Below are positions 25,732 to 34,790 of a stretch of DNA of 64,000 nt, one piece after another. The stretch comes from Natrinema hispanicum (GTDB lineage: Archaea; Halobacteriota; Halobacteria; Halobacteriales; Natrialbaceae). Position 1 is the stretch's first letter. Each line of letters opens with the position of its first letter. A program made the position numbers and the translations under genes. The notes under the pieces were generated by a model, which was not told the DNA's origin, searched no databases, and saw only the letters and a program-made list of their open reading frames with translations. The stretch is taken from positions 186,001-250,000 of the forward strand of contig NZ_FOIC01000002.1 in assembly GCF_900111485.1 (NCBI RefSeq). The letters are read 5' to 3'.

Positions 25732-27288
25732 ATGGCCGACGCTGACGCGAACAGCCGCCCGAACATCTTGCTCGTCCTGACTGACCAGGAGCGATACGAC
25801 GTTAGCGCACCCGGCGATCCACAGGTCGAAACGCCGGGAAGCGACTGGCTCTCTGACAGGGGCGTCCGCTTCGAGCAGGCGTTTACACCGATCAGCATCT
25901 GCTCGAGTGCCCGCGCGTCGCTGCTGACCGGGCGGTTCCCACACCGTCACGGCATGCTGAACAACTGCCACGAGCCGGACGCGCTCCAGCCGAACCTGCC
26001 GACCGACCTACCGACGTTTTCGGAGGAACTTGCCAATAACGGCTACAATCTCAGTTACATCGGGAAATGGCACGTGGGCCGCGACCAGACGCCGGAGGAC
26101 TTCGGATTTTCGTATCTCGGTGGCAGTGACAAACATCACGACGATCTTGATGCGGCGTTCCGTGAGTACCGGAAAGAGCGCGGCGTCCCCCTCGGCGAAC
26201 CCTACCTCGAGGATCAAATCTACACCGGTGAGGATCCACGGGACGCCAGCGAGGGGACGCTCGTCGCCGCCACGGCACCGATCGATGTCGAGGATACCCG
26301 GGCCTGGTTTATCGCCCAACGGACCATCGAGAGGATCAAAGAATACGCCAATGGAAGTCGATACACGCCGTTCTTCCACCGGACTGACTTTTACGGGCCA
26401 CACCACCCATACGTCGTTCCCGATGCGAAACCCGATCCCGATACTGTCCCCCGTCCCGATCCCAAACCATATTCGTCGATGTACAAACCTGAAAAGATCA
26501 ATCGACCCCCGAGTTACGACGAGACGTACGAGGGGAAACCGAATGTACAGAAGAATTACCTCGCTTACCGCGGTGTGGCCGACTTCGACTGGGAAACTTG
26601 GGCCGAGGTAATAGCGAAGTACCGGGAGTTCGTCACGCTGATCAATGACCAGCTCTGGCGTATCCTTGAGGCTCTAGAGGAACACGGTCTCGACAACGAG
26701 ACTGTCGTCGTTCACGCGGCGGATCACGGTGACTTCGTTGGGCATCACCGCCAGTTCAACAAAGGTCCGATAATGTACGACGACACCTACCGGATTCCGC
26801 TTCAGATCAGTGGGCCAGACTTCAAGAAGAAATCATCCTGTGAGTCCCCGGTTTACTTACACGATCTCGCGGCGACGTTCCTCGAAATTTGTGGTGTCGA
26901 CATCCCAGATACGTTCGATTCCCAGAGTCTTGTGCCGTTTCTCGATCCCGAGCGAGAAGACCCTACAGAAATTGATATAACCAACGGGAGGTACGGGAAA
27001 TCGGGCTACTGGCCCCGATCGATCTTCGGCCAGTACCACGGCGACGAGTTCGGCCTCTACAGCCAGCGGATGGTCCGCACAGACCAGTACAAGTACGTAT
27101 ACAACGGTCCCGACATCGATGAACTGTACGATCTCGAGGCCGACCCCGCCGAATTACAGAATTTGATCGATGATCCCGAATACGATGCTGAGCGACGGAA
27201 GATGCGGCAACGGCTTATTAAATGGATGGACAGAACAGAAGATCCGAACCGTATGTGGGTGACAGGCGCGCTCGAGGACGCGTCGTAA
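25732..27288 (+). CDS. Sulfatase family hydrolase with cysteine active site
   Basis: 518 residues of the alkaline-phosphatase superfamily. PNILLVLTDQER holds the first metal-binding aspartate, C57-S-S-A-R61 followed by ASLLTG is the formylglycine-type active site, and HAADHGDFVG and the late SQRMVRTDQYKYVYN segment complete the fold. It would cleave sulfate esters if a formylglycine-generating enzyme converts C57. The motif has Ser-Ala where C-x-P-S-R is usual. No signal peptide is visible, so it may be cytoplasmic. Codon use is less GC-biased than in its neighbours, hinting at transfer. Confidence 0.85.
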   Translation: MADADANSRPNILLVLTDQERYDVSAPGDPQVETPGSDWLSDRGVRFEQAFTPISICSSARASLLTGRFPHRHGMLNNCHEPDALQPNLPTDLPTFSEELANNGYNLSYIGKWHVGRDQTPEDFGFSYLGGSDKHHDDLDAAFREYRKERGVPLGEPYLEDQIYTGEDPRDASEGTLVAATAPIDVEDTRAWFIAQRTIERIKEYANGSRYTPFFHRTDFYGPHHPYVVPDAKPDPDTVPRPDPKPYSSMYKPEKINRPPSYDETYEGKPNVQKNYLAYRGVADFDWETWAEVIAKYREFVTLINDQLWRILEALEEHGLDNETVVVHAADHGDFVGHHRQFNKGPIMYDDTYRIPLQISGPDFKKKSSCESPVYLHDLAATFLEICGVDIPDTFDSQSLVPFLDPEREDPTEIDITNGRYGKSGYWPRSIFGQYHGDEFGLYSQRMVRTDQYKYVYNGPDIDELYDLEADPAELQNLIDDPEYDAERRKMRQRLIKWMDRTEDPNRMWVTGALEDAS

Positions 27289-27365
27289 CGGAAGCGTACG
27301 TTTACAATCTCGAAGCGGGTACCCTCGTTTATGATCGCGGACAGCAACGTGGTGGGGGATCGCCG

Positions 27366-27806
27366 ATGACCGAGCACAGTGCAGACGAGTCACCGGCCGA
27401 GCTTCGCGAGGAAGCCGCCGAACACGAGGAACTGGCCGACGCCCTCGAGGAGCTCCTCGAAGAGCTCCGCGACGGGGAGCTCAAGGGGTCGCGACTCGAG
27501 GGGCTGTTCGACGAGGTCAGCTCGAGCAATCCGAACATCTGGAACATTGTCAGCGCCTTCATCGATGTCGAGGACGGCGAAGCGGTCGTCACGGACGAGT
27601 CGAAGCTGGCGCAGGGAAGCTGGGCTCCCGAGATCGTCGAGGGCTGTGATACGATGATCACGCTCGACATCGAGTATGGAATGATGCCCGACGAGTTCAA
27701 ATACATCGCCGGAAAGAAGCTCAGCCAGCGGATCGAAGAGTTCCGCGAGCAAGCCGCTGAGGCGCGGAACAAGGCCGACGAACTCGAGGCCGACACGGAC
27801 AACTGA
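27366..27806 (+). CDS. Acidic coiled-coil protein, unknown function
   Basis: 146 residues with Glu-rich helical ends (about 8-45 and 118-144, likely coiled coils) around a compact middle containing NPNIWNIVSAFIDVEDGEA. Start ATG at 27366 is the first good codon after the sulfatase stop 77 bp earlier. No family recognised. Convergent with the JAMM gene, with only 6 bp between the stops. Confidence 0.7.
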   Translation: MTEHSADESPAELREEAAEHEELADALEELLEELRDGELKGSRLEGLFDEVSSSNPNIWNIVSAFIDVEDGEAVVTDESKLAQGSWAPEIVEGCDTMITLDIEYGMMPDEFKYIAGKKLSQRIEEFREQAAEARNKADELEADTDN

Positions 27807-27812
27807 GCAGGA

Positions 27813-28250
27813 TCAGTCGACGACGAGCCGTTCGCGCTCGAATCGGCCGTCAGCATCTGCGCCGTCACGATCGACGCGTGCCCGCCAGCGCCACGAGCCG
27901 ATCTCGTGGGGCTCGAGCGAACCGATCAGATACGACCGGTCGGGCCACGTCGCCAGCGCAGCGTCGGTATCGCTCGGCCGGGCCGGGCCGCGGGGATGGG
28001 AGTGATAGAAGCCGACGATTTCCTCGCCGCGAGCCTCGAGGCGGTCGAAGATCGCCAACTGCTGTTCGGGGTCGATCTCGTAGCGCGTTCGTGGGTTCTC
28101 GGCGACGTTGTCGGCGGGGTACTGCGAGTGGACGCGACTCGTCCCGTCGGGCTCGTACGTGCCGCCGAGGACGCCACAGATCTCTTCGGGGCTGCCCTCG
28201 CGAGCGCGCTCAAAGATTGCCTCGCGGATAGCGGTCGGCAGGACGATCAC
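27813..28250 (-). CDS. JAMM/MPN+ metalloprotease (desampylase-like)
   Basis: 145 residues with the full JAMM zinc site: E23 near the start, then H83-x-H85-x7-S93-x2-D96. Haloarchaeal proteins of this type (HvJAMM1) remove ubiquitin-like SAMP tags from proteins and recycle SAMPs for sulfur transfer, which is the likely role. Its start overlaps the stop of the preceding corrinoid-type binding protein gene by 4 bp, so the two are co-translated, although the functional link is unclear. An RadC-like or cysteine-lyase-linked role is less likely. Confidence 0.88.
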   Translation of the reverse strand: MIVLPTAIREAIFERAREGSPEEICGVLGGTYEPDGTSRVHSQYPADNVAENPRTRYEIDPEQQLAIFDRLEARGEEIVGFYHSHPRGPARPSDTDAALATWPDRSYLIGSLEPHEIGSWRWRARVDRDGADADGRFERERLVVD

Positions 28251-29215
28251 GAACTCGAACCAGTAGCCGCGGTGTCCGAAACCGACTCGAGCCCTGCAAG
28301 CTCGTCGAACGGAACCGCGATATTCGAATCAGGGCCGTCGAATCGGTCAGGCTGGACGATCGCCGCGAGCGCCTCGAGCGTGTCCACCAGCCGCGGGCCG
28401 GGTCGATTGAGATAGTGGTCGCCGTCCATCGCCCAGACGCGCCCCTCTTTGACTGCCGTGAGGTCGTCCCACCCGTCGCGCTCGGTGAGATCTGCGCTGT
28501 TGCGTGCGATCTGTGCGAGGCCGAAGCCACAGGGTGCGACGATCACGATTTCGGGATCGTAGTCACGAATTTCTTCCCACTCGCGCGGTCGTGAGCGCTC
28601 GCCGACGTCAGCCAGCCCGTACGTCCCGCCGGCCCAGTCGACAAGTTCGGCCGTCCAGTGGCCCGCGATCATCGCGGGGTCGGTCCAGTCGAAGATCGCC
28701 ACGCGCGGGCGGTCAGACGCGTCGATGTCGGCAGTTCGATCGCGGATGGCGTCGATGCGAGACTCGAGGTCGGCGCGGACTTCGCGAGCGCGCGCTTCGC
28801 GGTCGACCGCGCGACCGATCCGCTCGATGTCGTCGAGGACGTCGCCAACGCTGTGTGGATCGGTCGGTACGACCTCGGGATCGGCCGAAATCCGGTCGAC
28901 GGCGTCGGCGACGACGGTCTCGTCGACCGCACAGACATCACACATTCCCTGCGTGACGATCACGTCCGGCTCGAGATCGTCGAGCGTCTCGACGTCGATC
29001 TCGTAGACGCCATCCTCGGTCTCGGCGATCTCGAGGACCTGGCGGTCGATCTCAGCGCTCGAGGCCGACTCGTCGACATCGATTCTCGAGCGGGTAACGG
29101 TGGGGGCTTCCGCCGCACTCGGTGGGTAGTCACACTCGTGGGAGACGCCGACCGGCTCGCGTCCCAGTGCAGCCACCATCTCGGTCGCCGACGGGAGCGT
29201 CGTGATGATTTGCAT
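28247..29215 (-). CDS. BtuF/FhuD-like corrinoid or siderophore binding protein without signal peptide
   Basis: 322 residues of the TroA-like binding-protein fold: TLPSATEMVAALG at the start, the GVSHECDYPP loop, a CDVC motif and a C-terminal WAMDGDHYLNRPGPRLVDTL. Such sequences are annotated as cobalamin-binding BtuF. I start it at the ATG at 29215, where it has no export signal. The longer frame to 29293 adds a basic, unrelated stretch. A cytoplasmic corrinoid-handling role or an unusual secretion route must then be assumed. Overlaps the JAMM gene by 4 bp. Confidence 0.8.
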   Translation of the reverse strand: MQIITTLPSATEMVAALGREPVGVSHECDYPPSAAEAPTVTRSRIDVDESASSAEIDRQVLEIAETEDGVYEIDVETLDDLEPDVIVTQGMCDVCAVDETVVADAVDRISADPEVVPTDPHSVGDVLDDIERIGRAVDREARAREVRADLESRIDAIRDRTADIDASDRPRVAIFDWTDPAMIAGHWTAELVDWAGGTYGLADVGERSRPREWEEIRDYDPEIVIVAPCGFGLAQIARNSADLTERDGWDDLTAVKEGRVWAMDGDHYLNRPGPRLVDTLEALAAIVQPDRFDGPDSNIAVPFDELAGLESVSDTAATGSSS

Positions 29216-29334
29216 GGCCTTTCGTAGGGAGCGAGAAACCAAAAGCAGCCCCGTCGGCTCGCTGGCCTCGCGGGCGCTCGCGAACGCGGACACGTTCGAA
29301 CAGATATATCATCGCCGTCCGCCCTGGGAAGGGT

Positions 29335-29514
29335 ATGGCAGTCCTCTTACAGCTGCTCGGTGCGAACCCCATCGGCGGACTGGTGCTCGCGATCATCGTT
29401 CCGGTCGTCGTCGTCGCGTTCGGAACGTACGTCGGCGTGTTGATGGCGCTGCAGTCGTTTTTCGACGCCTCGTCGTGGCAGGAGGCGATGCGAACCGGCG
29501 ATACCGAGGAGTAG
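29335..29514 (+). CDS. Small 59-residue membrane protein
   Basis: A short gene between divergent and convergent neighbours encodes MAVLLQLLGANPIGG, then a 25-residue hydrophobic span, LMALQSFF and an acidic tail ending DTEE. It has one or two membrane segments. A TATA element (gatatatc, about 29303-29310) lies about 27 bp before the ATG, which supports a leaderless mRNA. Function unknown. Confidence 0.65.
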   Translation: MAVLLQLLGANPIGGLVLAIIVPVVVVAFGTYVGVLMALQSFFDASSWQEAMRTGDTEE

Positions 29515-29582
29515 GAACGTGGTAGTCGATCGGCGTTGCGTGTTGAGCGCCACCGTAACGTGGTGTCCGACTGCGGCCGACA

Positions 29583-31433
29583 CTACACGTCCGTGAGCGC
29601 CGCCTCGAGTTCCCGAACCCCATCCTTTGCCGTCCGATCGGGGTTTGCCAGCACGCACACCGGTTGCTCGCCGACGGGGACGAAGCCGAGATCGAGTCGG
29701 TCGGCAGTCTCGCGGAGGCCAAGGCCCGCGTCAGCATCGCCCGCGATGACTTTCCGTGCGGGACTCTCGTGGGCACGCAGCCCGAGGTCGTAGCCGTCGA
29801 TCGCGTCGGTCAGCTCGCGTCTGGTCGTCCCCCGGTCATCCGCGAGGGCAGCTACCGCGGCGTCCAGACTCGAGCGCAGCCCCGAGTCGGTCGTCCGATT
29901 GACGAATTGCAGGTCGCGATCGACCAGATCGGCCAGCCCCTCGATCTCGTCGGGATTACCGGGACGGACGACCAATCCCCACTCGCGCTCCCAGCGGTCG
30001 AGTTCGGTGGTCTCGACGTCGGCCTCGAGCGGGCCTGCGACCACGGCCACGTCGGGAACGCCCTCCCGGAGTCGTCGTAGGCCCGGCCGGGTACCGACCG
30101 AAAGGTAGCGTGGATTTTCGAGACCGTCGAGCAGCCGCGACACGGTCGGGTCGTCCTCCCCGACGGCGAAGAGAGTCGGCGGCCGGACGTCCGGTGAGAA
30201 CAGCGTGGCGGTGACGGGTTCGCCTGCTTCGAGGTAGTCGGTTTCGGGGCCGACTTCGACGACGCCGTCGGCGTCGGCGAGGCTGGTCGTCGCGCCGCTG
30301 CCCTTGTCGACGGGGTAGACGAGCGTCTCACCATCGCCGTCGGTGACTAAGCCAACGGGCATGAGCCGATGACGGCCCTCCTCGTAGCGTTCCTGTCGGG
30401 CCAGCCGGCCGGTAACGGTCGCCGACGCGGGTTCGGGGAGTCCGGCGGCCTCACTGATCGCCGGCGCGACGAAAGTGCGAAAGACCATCATCGCGGAGAC
30501 GGGATAGCCCGGGAGACCGACGTAAGCAGAGTTATCTAGCCGGCCGATCAGCATCGGCTTGCCCGGCTTGACGCTCACCCCGTGGAGCAGCAACTCGCCT
30601 TGCTCTTCGATGACGCGGTAGATGACGTCGACCGCGCTCGCGCTGGTCGACCCCGAGGAGAGGACGAGATCACACTCGTCGGCAGCCTCGCGGAGAATCC
30701 GCTCCATCTCGTCCTGCTCGTCGCCAGCGTGGGGATAGAGGACGGCCTCGCCGCCCGCGTCTTCGACGCCCGCAGCGATCGTGTAGCTGTTGACGTCGTA
30801 GATTTCCCCGCGCTCGCTCGCGAGGTCCTCACCCGGCCGTACGAGTTCGTCGCCGGTCGAGACGATGCCGACGCGCGGCTTGGCCCGGACTGGTACCTCG
30901 CCGACCCCGAGCGCCGACAGCAGGCCGATATCTCGAGGCGTGATCTGCGTGCCGGGACCGAGTGCGCGCTCGCCTGCGGCGACGTCCGCGCCGGCGAACA
31001 TGACGTTGTCGCCGGGAGCGACCGCGGTACGGACCAGCACATCATCACCCTCCTGATCCATGTCTGTGCGCTCGACCGGGACCATCGCGTCGGCACCGTC
31101 GGGCATCACTGCGCCGGTCGAGATTTCGGCCGCCTGGCCCTCCTCGAGCGCGACGTCCGGCTCTTCGCCGGCGTGAACCTCGCCGACGACCGCGAGCCGG
31201 GCGGGATCGGCCTCGTCAGCACCGAACGTATCCCGTGCTCGGAGGGCGTAGCCGTCGAGGCTCGCCCGGTCGAACCCCGGAACGTCGAGTTCGGCGTCGA
31301 GTCGCGCCACCAGCACCCGGCCCCGCGCCTCCGCGAGCGGGACGCGTTCGATGCCAGCCTCGAGCGCCAGCGAGTCGATCGCCTCGCGTGCCTCCGCGGG
31401 CGTGGCGAGATCGCGAAATTCCTTGCGGTTCAT
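29583..31433 (-). CDS. moeA: MoeA fused to a periplasmic-binding-protein-like domain
   Basis: 616 residues. The first 400 or so form MoeA, the molybdenum insertase, with ASLDGYALRA, ISTGAVMP, STGDEL, the SSGSTSAS loop and GLPGYPVS. About residues 410-616 form a LysR-substrate/PBP-like domain (TLFAVGEDDP onward), a fusion known in archaeal and bacterial MoeA/MoaA operons and thought to sense molybdate or a regulator. It loads molybdate onto molybdopterin. A second, unfused MoeA lies at 34791. Confidence 0.92.
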   Translation of the reverse strand: MNRKEFRDLATPAEAREAIDSLALEAGIERVPLAEARGRVLVARLDAELDVPGFDRASLDGYALRARDTFGADEADPARLAVVGEVHAGEEPDVALEEGQAAEISTGAVMPDGADAMVPVERTDMDQEGDDVLVRTAVAPGDNVMFAGADVAAGERALGPGTQITPRDIGLLSALGVGEVPVRAKPRVGIVSTGDELVRPGEDLASERGEIYDVNSYTIAAGVEDAGGEAVLYPHAGDEQDEMERILREAADECDLVLSSGSTSASAVDVIYRVIEEQGELLLHGVSVKPGKPMLIGRLDNSAYVGLPGYPVSAMMVFRTFVAPAISEAAGLPEPASATVTGRLARQERYEEGRHRLMPVGLVTDGDGETLVYPVDKGSGATTSLADADGVVEVGPETDYLEAGEPVTATLFSPDVRPPTLFAVGEDDPTVSRLLDGLENPRYLSVGTRPGLRRLREGVPDVAVVAGPLEADVETTELDRWEREWGLVVRPGNPDEIEGLADLVDRDLQFVNRTTDSGLRSSLDAAVAALADDRGTTRRELTDAIDGYDLGLRAHESPARKVIAGDADAGLGLRETADRLDLGFVPVGEQPVCVLANPDRTAKDGVRELEAALTDV

Positions 31434-31622
31434 AACGGCCTTTCGGGTGCCGAGGCTAAAAACGTCGGTCGAATGCGCCGGTTCGACACGATCTGGCAGC
31501 CCCTCGGGGCTTTCGTCATCGTCGATATACGTTCGTGTTATAATACTCGCGTCAAATGGTAGTTTGTCCCGAAACAGGGCGACATATGAAGGGTTTTAGC
31601 GTCTGGTCACGAACGATCCGTC

Positions 31623-33101
31623 GTGGCTTTTCGCTCGAGCGACGTTCCAAACCCCGTCCGGTGGCTGCTGCTCGCGGTCGGCTACCTGCTCGCACGGGTC
31701 GGCGTGATCGACGTGCGACGCGCCGAGCGGACGACCGACCTCGCCTGGCCCCGCATCGTCACGGGAATCGCGCGAATGTCCAAATCCGCGGCGGATGTCG
31801 CGATGGTCGGGATCGCGCTCGGGCCGGCGGCGATCGCCGGCGTCGGGCTGGCGACCCCCTACTGGGGGCTTGCCTTTGCGGTTGGCGGTGGGGTCGCCGG
31901 CGCGACCATTAGTCTGGTCTCCCAGCGATACAGCGGTGGGACCGCTGCGGGCCTCTCGCGGGCGGTGACGACGAGCGGCGTCATCGTTGCCCTGATCTTA
32001 CTGCCGCTCGCTGCCGTTTACGGGGTGGGTGCTGAGCGACTGATCGCACTCGTCGGCGACGACGCCGCCGCGATCACCTTCGGGGCGGACTACCTCCGGG
32101 TCGTCGCCGTCGGCGTCCCGCTGGCGGGGCTGAATCTCATCGGCAGCCGGACGCTCGTCGGTGCCGACGACGCGTGGACGCCCATGGTCCTTCGAGCGGG
32201 CGGCGCAGTCGTCAACGTGGCACTCAATGCGGTGTTGCTCTTCGTCCTCGAGTTCGGCGTCGTCGGCGCGGCGATCGGCACCGTCGTCGCGAACGCGCTC
32301 GTCCTGACGGCGTTCAGCATCGGTTTCACGGTCGGCCGGCTGCCGCTGCTCGGTGCGTTCCCCGTGACGGTCAGTATCGCGTGGCCGTCCGTGACGGGCG
32401 ACGAGATCCGCGACGTGCTCACCATCGGGATGCCGCTGGTGTTCACCAACGTCGCACGGCGGGCCGCCCAGTTCCCGATGCTCGCGATCGTCGCGCTCTT
32501 CGGGCCGAACGTCCTCGCCGCCTACGTCGTCGCCCGGCGCGTCCGGGATCTGATGGACACGCCCGGCTGGGGCTTTTCACTGGCTTCGAGCAGTCTGGTT
32601 GGTCAGGAGTTAGGCACCGGTGACGAAGGGGACGCCGACGCCTACGGTCGCGAGGTGCTCTGGTTTGGCACCGGCGTCTACGTCGTCAGCGCGGCGCTCG
32701 TGTTCGGCTTCGCCGACTGGATCGGGCGTCTGTTCGTAAGCGATCAGTCGATCCTGCCGCTCGTGAGCACGTTTATCGCCGTCGCCTGCGTCAGCGTCGT
32801 CTTCCGCGGTATAAGCGGCGGCGCGACAGGGCCGCTTCGTGCCAGCGGTGACACCCGCTGGCCGTTCTACGGGCAGGTACTCGGGCTGTATGGCTTCGCG
32901 CTTCCCGTCGCTCTGGTCGGTGCCGTCTCGATTCCGGTTCCGTTCCTCGAGGCCGTGACGCCGCTGGGCATCGGTGCGCTGTATGCCGCGTTGATCCTCG
33001 AGACGTTCGTCCCCGCCGCGGTCACGTACTATCGGTTTACGACCGGCCACTGGAAGACAATCAGCCGGGCGTATCGGCCCGACTCGTCGGCAGGCGACTA
33101 A
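31623..33101 (+). CDS. MATE family efflux transporter
   Basis: 492 residues, about twelve membrane spans in two halves with the inverted-repeat layout of MATE proteins (ADVAMVGIALGPAAIAGVGLATP early, VARRVRDLMDTPGWGFSLASSSLVGQELG in the second half). It exports organic cations or drugs by Na+ or H+ antiport. The substrate is unknown. I use the GTG at 31623, which has a ttttag element about 27 bp upstream. The next gene starts 54 bp later. Confidence 0.9.
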   Translation: MAFRSSDVPNPVRWLLLAVGYLLARVGVIDVRRAERTTDLAWPRIVTGIARMSKSAADVAMVGIALGPAAIAGVGLATPYWGLAFAVGGGVAGATISLVSQRYSGGTAAGLSRAVTTSGVIVALILLPLAAVYGVGAERLIALVGDDAAAITFGADYLRVVAVGVPLAGLNLIGSRTLVGADDAWTPMVLRAGGAVVNVALNAVLLFVLEFGVVGAAIGTVVANALVLTAFSIGFTVGRLPLLGAFPVTVSIAWPSVTGDEIRDVLTIGMPLVFTNVARRAAQFPMLAIVALFGPNVLAAYVVARRVRDLMDTPGWGFSLASSSLVGQELGTGDEGDADAYGREVLWFGTGVYVVSAALVFGFADWIGRLFVSDQSILPLVSTFIAVACVSVVFRGISGGATGPLRASGDTRWPFYGQVLGLYGFALPVALVGAVSIPVPFLEAVTPLGIGALYAALILETFVPAAVTYYRFTTGHWKTISRAYRPDSSAGD

Positions 33102-33155
33102 CTGATAGCTGTCTCGGGCGGAACGATTACAATCCCGCTGCTGGTTTCACATGGT

Positions 33156-34283
33156 ATGTCACGGCTTGCCGGATCCGACCGCGAGCGCATCGCCGCCCTC
33201 TTCGATCGCCACCTCGAGGTCGGCCTCCATCATGGGGCACAGCTGGCTGTCTTCGTCGACGGCGATCTCGTCATCGACCTCGCTGGTGGCACAACGGGAC
33301 CCGACGGCGACAGGGAGACCCACGAGACGCGTCACGTACTGTTCTCGTGTACGAAACCCTACGCCGCGGTGACGCTGCACTCGCTCGTCGAGGAGGGTGC
33401 GCTCGCGTACGACGACCGCGTCGTCGACCACTGGCCCGAGTTCGCCGAGGAGGGCACCGACAAGGCCGCTATCACCGTCCGACAGGTGCTCAGCCACACC
33501 GCAGGACTGCAAAAGAGCACGATCGACGATCGGCCGACCGTCTGGAGTGACTGGGACACCGTCATCGAGACGCTCGAGGACCAGGACCCGCTCTCGCCGC
33601 CGGGCGAGGTGCCGGCCTATCACGCGCTGACCTTCGGCTGGCTGGTTGGCGAACTCGTCCGCCGCGTCTCCGGGACGCCGATCGAACGCGCTGCCGCCGA
33701 CCGCGTCTTCGGGCCGCTCGATATGGCACAGACGGGCATCGGCCTCCGGGAAGCCGAGGACGACGACGTGGCGACGGTCGTCGGCTTCGAGCCGTTCGAC
33801 CGCTGTCGGGACCCCGGTGAGGGACTCGGCGACAACGCCGCGGTCGCGGCCCCGTTCAACGCCGAGACGGTCCACCGCGCGGTAGTCCCCGCGGCCAACG
33901 GGATCGGCACCGCCCGCGACATGGCCCGCTTTTATGCCTGTCTGGCAAACGGCGGTGAACTCGAGGGGGCCCGTCTCCTCAAGCCCGAGACCGTCGAGCG
34001 GATGACGCGTCTCGAGGCCGAGACGGAGTCCGACGGGACGCTCGACCGCGAGGCGCGGTTTGCGCTTGGCTTCTGGAAAGGGGGGACGACGATCGCACCC
34101 TACGGCTCGCTCTCGCCCGAGCACGTCTTTGGCCACGCCGGCCTTGGGAGCAGCGTCGGCTGGGCCGACCCCGAAGAAAACGTTGGCTTCGCGTACATCA
34201 CGAACGGGGTCCGCGACGGGTCGTACGAACACCTTGCCCGCGTGAACGCGCTGGCCGACGCCGTTCGGCTTGCGCTGCGGTAA
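33156..34283 (+). CDS. Serine beta-lactamase-fold hydrolase (esterase type)
   Basis: 375 residues. S64-C-T-K67 is the S-x-x-K nucleophile pair, YHALTFGWLVGELVRR carries the tyrosine motif in the form common to EstB-like esterases rather than beta-lactamases, and HAGLGSS is the KTG-box equivalent. There is no signal peptide, so it is probably a cytoplasmic carboxylesterase. Alternatives are a D-aminopeptidase or lactamase-like repair enzyme. Confidence 0.85.
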   Translation: MSRLAGSDRERIAALFDRHLEVGLHHGAQLAVFVDGDLVIDLAGGTTGPDGDRETHETRHVLFSCTKPYAAVTLHSLVEEGALAYDDRVVDHWPEFAEEGTDKAAITVRQVLSHTAGLQKSTIDDRPTVWSDWDTVIETLEDQDPLSPPGEVPAYHALTFGWLVGELVRRVSGTPIERAAADRVFGPLDMAQTGIGLREAEDDDVATVVGFEPFDRCRDPGEGLGDNAAVAAPFNAETVHRAVVPAANGIGTARDMARFYACLANGGELEGARLLKPETVERMTRLEAETESDGTLDREARFALGFWKGGTTIAPYGSLSPEHVFGHAGLGSSVGWADPEENVGFAYITNGVRDGSYEHLARVNALADAVRLALR

Positions 34284-34365
34284 GTATCCGACTCCTGTCG
34301 ATCACGTTCAGCACACTCGCGACCCGTCGTGTAGAGACGCCGGACCGTCGGTCCAGCAGACCGTC

Positions 34366-34716
34366 TCAGGCCTTCGGCGAGAGATGCCCGGCAAAAGTCT
34401 GGAACAGGATCGTCTCCTCGGGAACGTAGAACGTGTCCGTGGCGAACTCGTAAACGTTCTCGGGAGTTTCGGCTTCCCAGACGATGTAGGCGAACTCATC
34501 CTCGACGGTCTCTTGTTGCATGTCGATCGTGGCCTCCTCGTGATCGAACTCCGCGAAGAGGTCCTCGAAGAGCCCCTCGATCTCCTCGAGGCCGTGGAAC
34601 GTCCCCATGTTCGTCACGATCACCGACTCGTCGGTGTAGTCCTCCATAACGGCCTCGAGGTCTTGCTCGCCGAATGCCGTCAGGTGGTGGTCGAGTACGT
34701 CATCAGTCGTTGTCAT
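34366..34716 (-). CDS. SnoaL-like (NTF2-fold) protein
   Basis: 116 residues, acidic. LDHHLTAFGEQDLEAVMEDY at the start and FHGLEEIEGLFEDLFAEF are typical of the SnoaL-like/NTF2 fold, a cone-shaped barrel used as a small-molecule pocket or isomerase. Activity is unknown. It lies between the esterase-like gene and the second moeA. Confidence 0.75.
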   Translation of the reverse strand: MTTTDDVLDHHLTAFGEQDLEAVMEDYTDESVIVTNMGTFHGLEEIEGLFEDLFAEFDHEEATIDMQQETVEDEFAYIVWEAETPENVYEFATDTFYVPEETILFQTFAGHLSPKA

Positions 34717-34790
34717 TCGGATCCCTCAATGTGGGTTGGCAACACATGTCGATATCAAGGTTGTGGAAGAACGACTCCCTCTCGAGGGTG

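Noticed and set aside
31434-31622. Hidden gene or iron box before the MATE transporter
   Set aside because: Only a weak ttttag TATA-like element and a partial GTCGAA/TTCGAC repeat. No TTAGG-N4-CCTAA palindrome.
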